Source: Shewanella sp. Choline-02u-19
GTDB lineage: Bacteria; Pseudomonadota; Gammaproteobacteria; Enterobacterales; Shewanellaceae
Assembly: GCF_002836205.1 (NCBI RefSeq)
Contig: NZ_PJBE01000012.1
Location: 620,001-684,000 of the forward strand
Direction of reading: 5' to 3'
DNA length: 64,000 bases
Shown here: positions 18,268 to 27,089 of the stretch, one piece after another
Layout: the number at the start of each line of letters is the position of its first letter
How positions within the stretch are numbered: position 1 is the stretch's first letter
Translations under genes and position numbers: made by a program
The notes under the pieces: generated by a model
The model's input: the letters and a program-made list of their open reading frames with translations, nothing else
The model's database searches: none
Told to the model about the DNA's origin: nothing

Positions 18268-18801
18268 ATGAAACACACCATTGAAGTGATGATCTCTGCA
18301 GAAGAGATCGATCAAAAATTGGATATTTTGGCTGAGCAAATTAATACGCATTATGCCGAAAGTGACCGCCTGTTAATGGTAGGTCTACTTAAGGGTTCTG
18401 TTGTGTTTATGGCAGATCTTTGTCGACGTATTAAAGGCCACGTAGAGATCGATTTTATGTCGGTATCAAGTTATGGCAATGCGATGACAAGCAGTCGCGA
18501 CGTAAAAATCCTTAAAGACGTACAGTCCGAGATCCAGGGGCGTGATGTACTGATTGTGGAAGATCTTATTGATTCTGGTAATACCCTTAACAAGGTGCGT
18601 GAGATCCTGATGATCCGCGAGCCAAAAAGTTTAGCGCTATGTACCTTACTTGATAAGCCTCAACGTCGTGAAGTTGATGTGCCTGTCGACTTTATCGGTT
18701 TTACCATCCCTGATGAGTTTATCGTTGGATATGGCATCGACTATGCGGAGCAGTATCGTAACTTACCTTACATCGCGAGAGTGATTCCGCTAGAAGATTA
18801 A
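18268..18801 (+). CDS. hpt: Hypoxanthine phosphoribosyltransferase
   Basis: The 177-residue enzyme salvages hypoxanthine (and guanine) to nucleotides using PRPP. The PRPP-binding motif VLIVEDLIDSGNTL lies near residue 95, and GLLKGSVVFMADLCRRI and DFIGFTIPDEFIVGYGIDYAEQYRNLPYI match bacterial Hpt closely. The true start is the ATG at 18268, 7 bases after ubiX and behind GAG; the longer frame overlapping ubiX is not needed. It should be the last gene of the mpl-ubiX-hpt transcript. Confidence 0.93.
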   Translation: MKHTIEVMISAEEIDQKLDILAEQINTHYAESDRLLMVGLLKGSVVFMADLCRRIKGHVEIDFMSVSSYGNAMTSSRDVKILKDVQSEIQGRDVLIVEDLIDSGNTLNKVREILMIREPKSLALCTLLDKPQRREVDVPVDFIGFTIPDEFIVGYGIDYAEQYRNLPYIARVIPLED

Positions 18802-18885
18802 TATTGTCTCTATAGCTTAGGTCGGGTTTTGATGCTTATTGGCGTTAAACTGATTATTGAGCTAGAAGCGCAATCGATACTAATG

Positions 18886-18912
18886 ACTCTCGCTATTGCG
18901 GGAGTTTTTTTT
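18886..18912 (+). terminator. Rho-independent terminator after hpt
   Basis: ACTCTCGC and GCGGGAGT (one G-U pair) form an 8-bp stem with a TATT loop, followed by eight T (18905-18912). It lies 84 bases after hpt and 28 before the ABC ATPase gene. Confidence 0.85.
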
Positions 18913-18939
18913 ACTTAATACAGAGTGATTGGAATAACC

Positions 18940-19884
18940 ATGGCAAATACAGAAGCCGCCTTAGTTATCGACTCCTTAAAAAAAACCTATAAAGGCGGAG
19001 TTGAGGCAGTAAAGGGCATAAGCTTAACAGTGAATAAGGGCGATTTTTTTGCGCTACTTGGGCCTAACGGAGCAGGTAAATCAACGACGATTGGTATTAT
19101 TAGTTCTTTGGTGCAAAAGAGTTCGGGAAAAGTGTCTGTATTTGGACATGATATTGATAACGAGCTTGAACTCGCCAAACTCAGTATTGGCCTAGTGCCT
19201 CAAGAGTTTAATTTTAATCAGTTTGAAACGGTACAGCAAATTGTTGTCAATCAAGCGGGTTACTACGGCGTTAAGAAAGAGGTGGCACTAGAACGTGCTG
19301 AAAAACACCTTAGTCAACTTGACCTGTGGGAAAAACGCAACAGTCCAGCGCGTGAACTCTCTGGCGGCATGAAGCGCCGTTTGATGATCGCGCGCGCGTT
19401 AATGCATGAGCCACAATTGTTGATTTTAGATGAACCAACAGCGGGTGTAGATATTGAATTGCGTCGCTCTATGTGGACCTTTCTCACCGAGCTAAATGAG
19501 CAGGGCGTGACGATTATTCTCACCACTCATTATTTAGAAGAAGCCGAAATGCTTTGCCGCAATATCGGTATTATCGACAAAGGTGTGCTGGTGGAATGCA
19601 CGAGCATGAAGTCGTTGCTTAGCCGTTTGAATATGGAAACGTTTATTCTTGATTTGGGTTGTGACTTGAATGAAAATCCCGCGCTTGAGCAGACGGTGTG
19701 TCGCTTAACAGATCCACATACCTTAGAGGTTGATGTGGCAAAAGAGCAGAGTCTTAATGATGTTTTTGTACAGTTGAGTGCGCTTAATATTCAAGTGCTG
19801 TCGATGCGTAATAAGGCCAATCGCTTAGAAGAACTGTTCGTTGAGTTAGTCGAAAAAGGTAAAGTGTCTGGGGGCGGAAAATGA
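18940..19884 (+). CDS. ABC transporter ATP-binding protein, YadG-like
   Basis: The protein of 314 residues has Walker A GPNGAGKST (about 44-52), Q-loop VPQEFNFNQFET, signature LSGGMKRRLMIARAL, Walker B LLILDEPTAGVD and switch His in TTHYLEEAE. It resembles E. coli YadG of the ABC-2 exporter group; the C-terminal 80 residues form the usual regulatory extension. The ATG at 18940 has GGAATA 4-9 bases ahead and is preferred to the GTG at 18925. The last four bases overlap the start of the permease gene, so the two are translationally coupled. Substrate unknown. Confidence 0.88.
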   Translation: MANTEAALVIDSLKKTYKGGVEAVKGISLTVNKGDFFALLGPNGAGKSTTIGIISSLVQKSSGKVSVFGHDIDNELELAKLSIGLVPQEFNFNQFETVQQIVVNQAGYYGVKKEVALERAEKHLSQLDLWEKRNSPARELSGGMKRRLMIARALMHEPQLLILDEPTAGVDIELRRSMWTFLTELNEQGVTIILTTHYLEEAEMLCRNIGIIDKGVLVECTSMKSLLSRLNMETFILDLGCDLNENPALEQTVCRLTDPHTLEVDVAKEQSLNDVFVQLSALNIQVLSMRNKANRLEELFVELVEKGKVSGGGK

Positions 19885-20657
19885 ATATGAGAGCGCTGTA
19901 TTTTACAGCTTTTAAAAGTATCTTAACCAAAGAGATAAACCGTTTTACCCGTATTTGGATCCAAACTTTGGTGCCTCCGGCGATCAGTATGACCCTGTAT
20001 TTCCTGATATTTGGTAACTTAGTGGGTAAACGCATTGGTGAGATGGGCGGTGTCTCTTATATGGAGTTTATCGCGCCAGGTTTAATCATGATGGCAGTGA
20101 TTACCAGCTCTTATTCTAATGTGGCATCCTCCTTTTTTAGCGCTAAATTTCAGCGTAACTTGGAGGAGCTTATCGTTGCACCTGTGCCGCACTATGTCAT
20201 TATCGCAGGCTATGTTGGCGGCGGTGTTGTCCGTGGCTTGTTTGTGGGCGCTATCGTGACGTTAGTGGCGATGTTCTTTGTCGATATCACCATACAGCAT
20301 GCTGGATTGGTGGCGATTACGGTGTTCTTAACGGCAGTTTTATTTGCCTTAGGTGGACTCATTAATGCCATTTTTGCAAAAAGTTACGATGATATCAGTA
20401 TTGTTCCTACCTTTGTTTTGACCCCATTGACCTATCTCGGTGGCGTGTTTTATTCGCTATCGTTACTGCCCGATTTTTGGCAAGCGGTATCGGCATTAAA
20501 CCCTGTGGTATATATGATTAACGTATTCCGTTTTGGGTTCTTAGGCTATGCCGACATCAGTGTTCCTTTGTCAGTTGCAGTCATGGTTGGCTTCTGTGTC
20601 GGGTTATGGAGTTTAGCTTACTACCTTATCTCGCGCGGAATAGGCTTGAGAAGCTAA
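19881..20657 (+). CDS. ABC-2 type permease, YadH-like
   Basis: The 258-residue inner-membrane protein has six predicted helices and the ABC-2 signature toward the C-terminus (PTFVLTPLTYLGGVFYSLSLLPDFWQAVSALNPVVYMINVFRFGFLG). It overlaps the ATPase gene by four bases and should form a dimer with two ATPase subunits. Similarity is to E. coli YadH; no substrate is known. The operon ends at a strong terminator whose right arm is also the first base block of a long tandem repeat. Confidence 0.88.
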   Translation: MNMRALYFTAFKSILTKEINRFTRIWIQTLVPPAISMTLYFLIFGNLVGKRIGEMGGVSYMEFIAPGLIMMAVITSSYSNVASSFFSAKFQRNLEELIVAPVPHYVIIAGYVGGGVVRGLFVGAIVTLVAMFFVDITIQHAGLVAITVFLTAVLFALGGLINAIFAKSYDDISIVPTFVLTPLTYLGGVFYSLSLLPDFWQAVSALNPVVYMINVFRFGFLGYADISVPLSVAVMVGFCVGLWSLAYYLISRGIGLRS

Positions 20658-20676
20658 TAGAGAGTGTAATGACTTT

Positions 20677-20707
20677 AAAAGCCAACAATTAAATTGTTGG
20701 CTTTTTT
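20677..20707 (+). terminator. Rho-independent terminator of the ABC operon
   Basis: AAAAGCCAACAATT pairs with its complement AATTGTTGGCTTTT around a single-base centre, followed by more T. It lies 20 bases after the permease gene. The right arm TTGGCTTTTTTAT recurs at the head of every 135-bp repeat downstream. Confidence 0.85.
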
Positions 20708-21330
20708 ATTGGTTTATTTTTGTGTTCGACTAAGCGCTAACTCTGCTCGATAAATTCGACGATATCGAATCAATACGCAATGGTATTGAGTGTATAACGA
20801 TACGAGTGTGTCGCTATCCGTTTCGATATAGTTGGCTTTTTTATGGGTTTATTTTTGTGTACGACTATGCGCTAACTCTGCTCGATAAATTCGACGATAT
20901 CGAATCAATACGCAATGGTATTGAGTGTATAACGACACGACTGCGTCGCTATCCGTTTCGATATAGTTGGCTTTTTTATGGGTTTATTTTTGTGTACGAC
21001 TAAGCGCTAACTCTGCTCGATAAATTCGACGATATCGAATCAATACGCAATGGTATTGAGTGTATAGCGACACGAGTGCGTCGCTATCCGTTTCGATATA
21101 GTTGGCTTTTTTATGGGTTTATTTTTGTGTACGACTAAGCGCTAACTCTGCTCGATAAATCCGACGATATCGAATCAATACGCAATGGTATTGAGTGTAA
21201 AACGATACGAGTGCGTCGCTATCCGTTTCGATATAGTTGGCTTTTTTATGGGTTTATTTTTGTGTACGACTATGCGCTAACTCTGCTCGATAAATTCGAC
21301 GATATCGAATAACTGCGCAATGGTATTGAG
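20697..21330. repeat. 135-bp tandem repeat, about 4.7 copies
   Basis: The marker TTGGCTTTTTTAT occurs at 20697, 20832, 20967, 21102 and 21237, an exact 135-base period with only a few substitutions per copy. The last, partial copy runs to about 21330 and contains the final 18 codons and stop of the leftward gene at 21277. The other copies repeat that coding tail with its stop plus about 80 bases of flank, which include a short hairpin AGCGAC/GTCGCT. Since 135 is divisible by three, false ORFs appear in it. Confidence 0.95.
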
Positions 21331-21618
21331 ATTTAGTTTACTGGTACAGCAATGACCGTTAAGACTAGCGTATTGCTGAACAGACTGACGCAGTTCTGCT
21401 AGTGTCAGTTGCGGAGAAGCCAAGTGGATCTTGATGGGGCTGTCCTCGGCAATCAGATAGCTGTTACCGCTATAATCGACAATAAAGCTCCCTGTTAACA
21501 CACCAAGCATGCCTGTTTGTTCTAGCCAGTCATGCATTGTTTCAAGTCGTAGCAGTTCACTGCTGTTTTGTTGTCGTAGTACGATAGGCCAGTTAACTTG
21601 CGCTAATGTGATTGTCAT
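21277..21618 (-). CDS. Small hypothetical protein, possibly DUF4144-like
   Basis: The 113-residue soluble protein starts at the ATG at 21618, with AGGA 6 bases ahead, and shares one base with the stop of the upstream gene (TAATG), so the two are coupled. Segments INW-like QVNWPIVLRQ, GSFIVDYSGNSYLIAED and LNGHCCTSKLNLNTIAQLFDIVEFIEQ resemble DUF4144 proteins of Shewanella and Vibrio, an assignment I hold loosely. Its last 18 codons and stop form part of the 135-bp repeat unit copied downstream. Confidence 0.65.
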   Translation of the reverse strand: MTITLAQVNWPIVLRQQNSSELLRLETMHDWLEQTGMLGVLTGSFIVDYSGNSYLIAEDSPIKIHLASPQLTLAELRQSVQQYASLNGHCCTSKLNLNTIAQLFDIVEFIEQS

Positions 21619-22025
21619 TAGTGTTCCTGTTTTAGAAGCCAAGAGTATTGTGTTTGGCAGGCGTAATCGTCATAAGCTTTTATTTTATCTTTGATGCTAT
21701 CAGCGACGCCAAAAGCGTAACCTTTAATATAAACCAACACATAAAAGGCGCGTTGATGACCGTTATCATAAGGTTTTAGCAGTGTATTTAAGCGCATATT
21801 TAAACTTATATTATCAATCTTATGACCAGCATTCATTGCCAATTTTGAGCAGATTAACAGTTCGGTAATCTCTCGTTGTTGAAGTACTTTATTTGCCGTG
21901 GCAACAAAACCATGCATCCCGATTCCACCGCGACTAGCGATAACCTTTTGTAAGGTGATGTAGGCGAGACTAGCCCCCAATAACAGTCCAAATATGAATA
22001 GGGCGATATAACTGAGTTTGCGCAT
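21618..22025 (-). CDS. Hypothetical membrane-anchored protein
   Basis: The 135-residue protein has one N-terminal hydrophobic helix (about 5-25, SYIALFIFGLLLGASLAYITL) that would anchor a periplasmic domain of about 110 residues. I do not recognise the family. It contains two cysteines in the soluble part. The stop codon overlaps the start of the next gene by one base, indicating an operon of two. Confidence 0.6.
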   Translation of the reverse strand: MRKLSYIALFIFGLLLGASLAYITLQKVIASRGGIGMHGFVATANKVLQQREITELLICSKLAMNAGHKIDNISLNMRLNTLLKPYDNGHQRAFYVLVYIKGYAFGVADSIKDKIKAYDDYACQTQYSWLLKQEH

Positions 22026-22146
22026 GGTGTTACCGAGTGTTTGCTACTGGACTCATAGAATATTACCCTAGCGTTGTTCAAAATATGCTGTTGATATCTA
22101 TTTTGTGGCGTTTATCTGCAAGCAATATTGGTTTATACCCCAGCCG

Positions 22147-22653
22147 TTACTGTGACTCTGTGGTTTCTTGGGTAATTTGTTCTTTACGATCATCCAGAAG
22201 AATAATTGTGGTGGTATTATTGGTGATGAGGTTGTCGAAGTGCAAATTCATCTTTTGAATTGATTCGGCATATTCCGGATCGGTGCTTTCCTTTTTCTGC
22301 CAATATCGATTACGTTCTAGCTTTTGTAACTCGCTGGCTCTTAATATTTCAAAATAGCTATTCTCTTGCTTCAAGCGATACATTTCACTCTCTAATAGCT
22401 GCAGTAAACGCTCTTTTGAAATGGTTTCTTTCTGTAATAACACTTGCAGAGGGTCGAGTGTGCTGAGGCGTTTGTCTGAATCCGTTTCAGTGGTGATACC
22501 CAGTACATACTCTATTTTATGTTGACGAAACTCTTTTGGACAGGAGTGCTGACTAAAGACAATCTTGTCATCTTTAATGCATTTAAAAATACTGTTTGCT
22601 TCAACGTATCCGCTAAGTATTAAGCAAATTATTGAGAATATAACTTTCGCCAT
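22147..22653 (-). CDS. DUF4124-like secreted protein
   Basis: The 168-residue protein has a signal peptide (MAKVIFSIICLILSGYVEA) followed by IFKCIKDDKIVFSQHSCP, which matches the short DUF4124 motif (a Cys-containing beta turn with Tyr/Phe-S-x-x-x-C-P). The remainder is a charged, probably coiled-coil helix (about 70-125) and a polar tail. It is likely periplasmic. Function unknown. It is leftward like the two small genes downstream but separated by 120 bases. Confidence 0.65.
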   Translation of the reverse strand: MAKVIFSIICLILSGYVEANSIFKCIKDDKIVFSQHSCPKEFRQHKIEYVLGITTETDSDKRLSTLDPLQVLLQKETISKERLLQLLESEMYRLKQENSYFEILRASELQKLERNRYWQKKESTDPEYAESIQKMNLHFDNLITNNTTTIILLDDRKEQITQETTESQ

Positions 22654-23127
22654 TGGGCTAAATATCCTTTTCGACTCAATGATTATTAATCACTATAAGC
22701 GTGTGTTTCAGTCTCTAGGCTACAACACTTATTATGTATAAATGATTACTGGATGACCAATATACTATGGCTTAACTCAGACCATAACACCAGTTTTTTG
22801 ACACTCGACTGATATGAATCAATGTGCAGTGGCAAGCGCACTGCTGATAGGGGGCGTGAGTTATTGAGTCACTAATGTTCAAAGTATTGACGCGTTATTC
22901 CCCCGTAATCAGTCTCTTTGGATTCAGCTCAGCTTCGCCCACTTCTTGCATCTGACTTCCTGCTTTCAATTGACGGTATATGTCGCGCGATGGGGCTTAA
23001 AATCTGAGATAGTCATGCTTGAATCAGTTGTTGATAAATCGATGGGAACATTTTTAATGGGAGGGAGTATTAAATGGCTCAGAGCAGGTGCTTTGAGCCA
23101 AATATAGTCAAGATAGGAGTGCAGCGT
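22654..23127. other. Intergenic region without recognised gene
   Basis: A hairpin TGGCTCA/TGAGCCA (23075-23100) with an inner AGC/GCT pairing lies 30 bases after panC on its strand but has no T-run, so it is only a possible terminator. The remainder shows no ORF with a ribosome-binding site. Confidence 0.4.
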
Positions 23128-23976
23128 CTAATTAATCTGCAGCACTAGGTTATCGATTAATCGCGTTTCGCCCATATAAGCGGCGACCAAAATAACCAAT
23201 TCATTGTCGTTACTCAGCGCTTTGTTGAAGGATTTAGCATGACGAATATCGAGGTAGTCGTTTCTAAAGCCTGCTGAGGCAATAACTTGCTGCGCAGCTT
23301 TTATAACCTCATCAATCTGCTTGCCTAAGCAAAGCTCATTCGCCATCTTGTCTAAGGTTTGCTTGAGTACCGCCGCTTGCTGCTTTTGTGCTGACGTTAA
23401 GTAGCCATTACGCGAACTCATCGCAAGGCCTGAGGCTTCACGTATGGTTTCTACGCCTACAATCTCAATCGGCATAGACAGGTCTTCGACCATGGTTTTT
23501 ATCACGAGCAGTTGCTGAAAGTCTTTTTGCCCAAAAACGGCAATATCGGGTTGAACGATATTAAACAGCTTACACACAATGGTTGCTACACCGCGAAAGT
23601 GACCTGGGCGACTTTCGCCGCACAATTGATCAGAGATTAACGGTACTTCAACAAAAGTCTGAACGTCCATTCCCTTAGGATAGATGATGGCTGGCGTTGG
23701 CGTGAACAGCAGCTCTGCACCCGCCGCAATCAAGGCCTTTTGATCATCTATTAAGGTTTTTGGATACGCGTCTAAATCTTCGTTTTGGCCAAATTGCATT
23801 GGATTGACAAAGATAGAAGCGATCACATGATCTGCGCGTGATCTCGCTTCTTTAACTAAGGTAATATGCCCAAGGTGCAAGTTGCCCATTGTCGGGACAA
23901 AGGCAACCGTTTCGCCTTTGATACGCCATGCGCGGACTTGCTCGCGAATAACGCTAATCGATTCTGTGGTGATCAT
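23128..23976 (-). CDS. panC: Pantothenate synthetase
   Basis: The 282-residue cytoplasmic enzyme joins pantoate and beta-alanine with ATP to make pantothenate. Motifs: VPTMGNLHLGHITLV (HIGH-type nucleotide site, about 28-42), ASIFVNPMQFGQNEDLDAYPKTL, VAVFGQKDFQQL-like AVFGQKDFQQLLVI and AMSSRNGYL (KMSKS equivalent). It lies 60 bases after panB and is the last gene of the leftward block. Confidence 0.95.
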   Translation of the reverse strand: MITTESISVIREQVRAWRIKGETVAFVPTMGNLHLGHITLVKEARSRADHVIASIFVNPMQFGQNEDLDAYPKTLIDDQKALIAAGAELLFTPTPAIIYPKGMDVQTFVEVPLISDQLCGESRPGHFRGVATIVCKLFNIVQPDIAVFGQKDFQQLLVIKTMVEDLSMPIEIVGVETIREASGLAMSSRNGYLTSAQKQQAAVLKQTLDKMANELCLGKQIDEVIKAAQQVIASAGFRNDYLDIRHAKSFNKALSNDNELVILVAAYMGETRLIDNLVLQIN

Positions 23977-24036
23977 GATACTCGTGCTCTAACACTGACA
24001 AATATGAATACTGAAATAAGCTGATAGTCGAACCAC

Positions 24037-24831
24037 TTAGCTAAAAGTATGTTCTTCAGCTGGAAAAACACCTTGTGCGACTTCGTCAATATAAGCACGA
24101 ACAGCGCTGCGGATCTCGCCAGTTTGCTTTAGATAGTTTTTCGAAAAACGTGGAATGTAACCACTTGAAATGCCTAAGACATCATGCATAACTAAGATTT
24201 GACCGTCAGTATCTGCGCCTGCACCGATGCCGATAACGGGAATAGTTAATGCGTTAGTAATGGCTTTAGCTAACGGCGCGGGAATACACTCAACAACGAG
24301 GAGTTGTGCCCCTGCTGCTTCAATCGCTTTGGCTTCATCAAGAATACGCTGCGCATTATCGGCATCACGACCTTGAATTTTAAAGCCACCAAATACATGT
24401 ACTGATTGCGGCGTTAAGCCTAAGTGGCCACATACAGGAATGCCGCGTTCGGTTAGCATCTTGACACTTTCGAGTAGCCAGTGGCCACCTTCAACTTTTA
24501 CCATATTGGCGCCAGCTTGCATAAGCGTCGTCGCGTTAATCATGGTCTGTTCAGGTGTCGCGTAACTCATAAAGGGCATATCGGCAATAAGCAATGCACG
24601 TTCAACGCCACGACGAACACAGCGAGTATGGTAGGCAATATCGTCAACCGTAACCGGGAGTGTGTCGTTATGTCCTTGGAGTACCATTCCCATTGAATCA
24701 CCGACTAATAGTACGTCAACACCTTCGCTATCGAATGCGTTCGCAAAACTGGCGTCATAAGCCGTTAATGCAGTGAATTTTTTGCCTTCACTCTTGAAGG
24801 TTCTCAGTGTGGAACTCGTAATTTTGGACAT
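24037..24831 (-). CDS. panB: 3-methyl-2-oxobutanoate hydroxymethyltransferase
   Basis: The 264-residue enzyme transfers a hydroxymethyl group from methylene-tetrahydrofolate to alpha-ketoisovalerate, the first pantothenate step. Seen are LTAYDASFANAFDSEGVDVLLVGDSMGMVLQGHN (metal-binding Asp, about residue 45), AGANMVKVEGGHW, CGHLGLTPQSVHVFGGFKIQGR and VIGIGAGADTDGQILVMHD. It precedes panC by 60 bases; folK and pcnB lie 300 bases upstream on the same strand. Confidence 0.95.
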   Translation of the reverse strand: MSKITSSTLRTFKSEGKKFTALTAYDASFANAFDSEGVDVLLVGDSMGMVLQGHNDTLPVTVDDIAYHTRCVRRGVERALLIADMPFMSYATPEQTMINATTLMQAGANMVKVEGGHWLLESVKMLTERGIPVCGHLGLTPQSVHVFGGFKIQGRDADNAQRILDEAKAIEAAGAQLLVVECIPAPLAKAITNALTIPVIGIGAGADTDGQILVMHDVLGISSGYIPRFSKNYLKQTGEIRSAVRAYIDEVAQGVFPAEEHTFS

Positions 24832-25128
24832 AGTGGTAATTTTAAAACCTAATTTGTTGAGTTGTTATATGCCAAGTTGGGCTGAACTTCAATGATCTCG
24901 GAATCAAACTTCTGTACTAACGTGGGTATTCTATCAAAAAATTAACTTAAAAATGACTTATAGGGATAGGTTTTGCATTTGTGCCATTAAGTCTGTGAGC
25001 TATTTAGCGTTCTCAGCGCTTTAATTCAAACCTGTTTGCAGGGATGGTGTTCCTTGTTGAGGTCATCAACAGCGGCAGTGCAAGTATGCTCATCGAGTGT
25101 GGGTTCGAAGCATTTGATGGCATGGCTA

Positions 25129-25608
25129 TTAATGTGCCAGCTGCAGTTCTGCGGTTAAACAATCGGTGATCAAACTGCCCAGCGGTGTTTTGTCTGGCAA
25201 TATGAGTGTTGGAGTCAAATCAAATAATGGCACTAATACAAAGCTACGTTGTTTCATTCCATAATGGGGAACGGTCAGCCGAGGTAGATTGATGTGCTCA
25301 TTACCGTATAGCAGTAGATCTAAATCCAAGGTTCTAGGCCCCCAGCGCAGTGTTCTGAGTCGGCCTTGTTCATTTTCAATCTTTTGTAATGCATCTAACA
25401 GATGGATGGGGGCGAGATCTGTTTTAAAGCCAGCAACCGCATTAACGTAATCGGGTTGCTGAACGTCGCCCATGGGCACTGAGCGATAGTAAGGGGAGAT
25501 GCTAAATGAATTGTCTTCGGCAATGCTCAACAATGCTTGGCAAGCATTGTTGAGTTGTTCGATGGGTTGGCTTAAGTTAGCCCCCAATGCAACATAGACC
25601 TGAATCAT
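25129..25608 (-). CDS. folK: 2-amino-4-hydroxy-6-hydroxymethyldihydropteridine pyrophosphokinase
   Basis: The 159-residue kinase activates the pterin precursor in folate synthesis. It shows YVALGANLSQPIEQL, YRSVPMGDVQQPDYVNAVAGF, RWGPRTLDLDLLLYG (the Mg-binding DLD, about residues 95-97) and LTVPHYGMKQRSFVLVPL. Its ATG shares one base with the pcnB stop (TAATG), so translation is coupled to pcnB, as in E. coli. Confidence 0.94.
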   Translation of the reverse strand: MIQVYVALGANLSQPIEQLNNACQALLSIAEDNSFSISPYYRSVPMGDVQQPDYVNAVAGFKTDLAPIHLLDALQKIENEQGRLRTLRWGPRTLDLDLLLYGNEHINLPRLTVPHYGMKQRSFVLVPLFDLTPTLILPDKTPLGSLITDCLTAELQLAH

Positions 25609-27002
25609 TACTCTGTAGGTTTAGGTGCTGCTTGGTCTGAAGGCTTAGAACGACGACGTTGAGAAGTACGATTACGGCCGCCTTTATTGCTCGACTTAGC
25701 AATAACATTACGCTGATCTTCACTGCCTTCGACAAAGCTCTTCCACCATGCTGCATTCTTGGCAACGGAACCACCTTCGGCTTCGCCACGTAATAAGAGT
25801 AAATCATAAGCGGCTCTAAATTTAGGGTGTTCAATAAATTTAAAGGCTTTGGTGCCTTTGTTACGCTCAAAACGTAGCTGTAGTTGCCATATATCTTTTG
25901 TCACAGAGCTAAAGCGGCGCGGGAGACTAATTGTACGACACTGCTGCTCCATTATATCGCCCATAGCTGCGGTATAAGCATCGTAGAGGCTTAAGCCACT
26001 TTCGAGTGCGATATCGTCCGCACGCTGTGTTAGTGGATACCAGAGTAGCGCAGCATAAAAGAATGCGGGAGTGACTGGCTTTTCTTGCTCAATACGCAAG
26101 TCAGTATTTTCCATCATCTCTTGCAGCAATTTAGCAATGGGCCCGTGAGGCGCTTCATCCAGTAGTGAATCTACTAACGGAAATAGCGGCGCAAATAAAC
26201 CGAAATCTCGCATCATGTTGTAGTTCTGGGCTGCTTTTCCAGCGAAGAATAACTTTAGCACTTCTTCGTACATACGCGCCGCAGGGATATCTTTTAGCAA
26301 AGGCGCTAAGCCTTTTATTGGATCTGCTGCTGCAGATTCAATTGTCATATCGAGCTTGGTGGCAAAGCGCACAGCGCGAAGCATACGTACCGGATCTTCG
26401 CGATAGCGAGTATCAGGGTCGCCAATAAGACGGATTGTGCGTGACTCTAAATCCTGTAATCCACCGCCGTAGCTATGAATAGAGAAGTCGCTAATATCGT
26501 AGTAGAGCGCATTGACGGTAAAATCACGACGTTCAGCATCTTCGTCGATAGTGCCGTAAACATTATCACGCAATAGTCGACCCGATTCATTGGTCTTAGA
26601 GATCTTCTCTTCGCTATCAACGTGATGTCCACGCAGTGTAGCGACTTCGATAACGTCACGACCAAACACAATGTGCGCCAGACGGAAGCGTCTACCAACG
26701 AGGCGACAGTTACGGAATAATCGCTTAATTTCTTCTGGCGTGGCATTGGTCACCACATCAAAATCCTTAGGTTGCATATCCAATAGAATGTCGCGTACTC
26801 CGCCACCGACCAAGTAAGCTTTAAAGCCTGACTTATGAAGTCTGTAGAGTACTTTGATCGCATTGTCGCTGATCTGTCTACGAGAAATTGAGTGCGCTTT
26901 TCTAGGCACAACTTCTAAACTCAGACCGACCTGAGTATTTTCTTCAGCTTTTGGACTATCATCAAATAACTGCTTACAGAATTGGCTAATACGGCGAAAA
27001 AT
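25608..27002 (-). CDS. pcnB: Poly(A) polymerase I, probable AUU start
   Basis: The enzyme adds poly(A) tails to RNA 3' ends and so promotes decay. The nucleotidyltransferase core is clear: AYLVGGGVRDILLDMQPKDFDVVTNATPEE (DFD metal site), FRNCRLVGRRFRLAHIVFG, RRDFTVNALYYD, with a basic tail. The first GTG/ATG start (26909) would omit an N-terminus that continues in frame to 27002 as FRRISQFCKQLFDD, aligning with the E. coli N-terminus FTRVANFCRKVL. There the codon is ATT, preceded by AGAGGTG at 6 bases. E. coli pcnB also starts at AUU, so I place the start there; the product is 464 residues. Confidence 0.88.
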   Translation of the reverse strand: MFRRISQFCKQLFDDSPKAEENTQVGLSLEVVPRKAHSISRRQISDNAIKVLYRLHKSGFKAYLVGGGVRDILLDMQPKDFDVVTNATPEEIKRLFRNCRLVGRRFRLAHIVFGRDVIEVATLRGHHVDSEEKISKTNESGRLLRDNVYGTIDEDAERRDFTVNALYYDISDFSIHSYGGGLQDLESRTIRLIGDPDTRYREDPVRMLRAVRFATKLDMTIESAAADPIKGLAPLLKDIPAARMYEEVLKLFFAGKAAQNYNMMRDFGLFAPLFPLVDSLLDEAPHGPIAKLLQEMMENTDLRIEQEKPVTPAFFYAALLWYPLTQRADDIALESGLSLYDAYTAAMGDIMEQQCRTISLPRRFSSVTKDIWQLQLRFERNKGTKAFKFIEHPKFRAAYDLLLLRGEAEGGSVAKNAAWWKSFVEGSEDQRNVIAKSSNKGGRNRTSQRRRSKPSDQAAPKPTE

Positions 27003-27089
27003 GGGACACCTCTGATTTGGATATTTACTAAGGTAAAAACAAGTGGGCTATGATAACCCAATTAAAGCTCAATGAGTATACGATTCAGT

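Noticed and set aside
20806..21003. 65-codon ORF inside the 135-bp array
   Set aside because: It exists only because the repeat length is divisible by three; no ribosome-binding site and it is composed of copied untranslated and antisense sequence.
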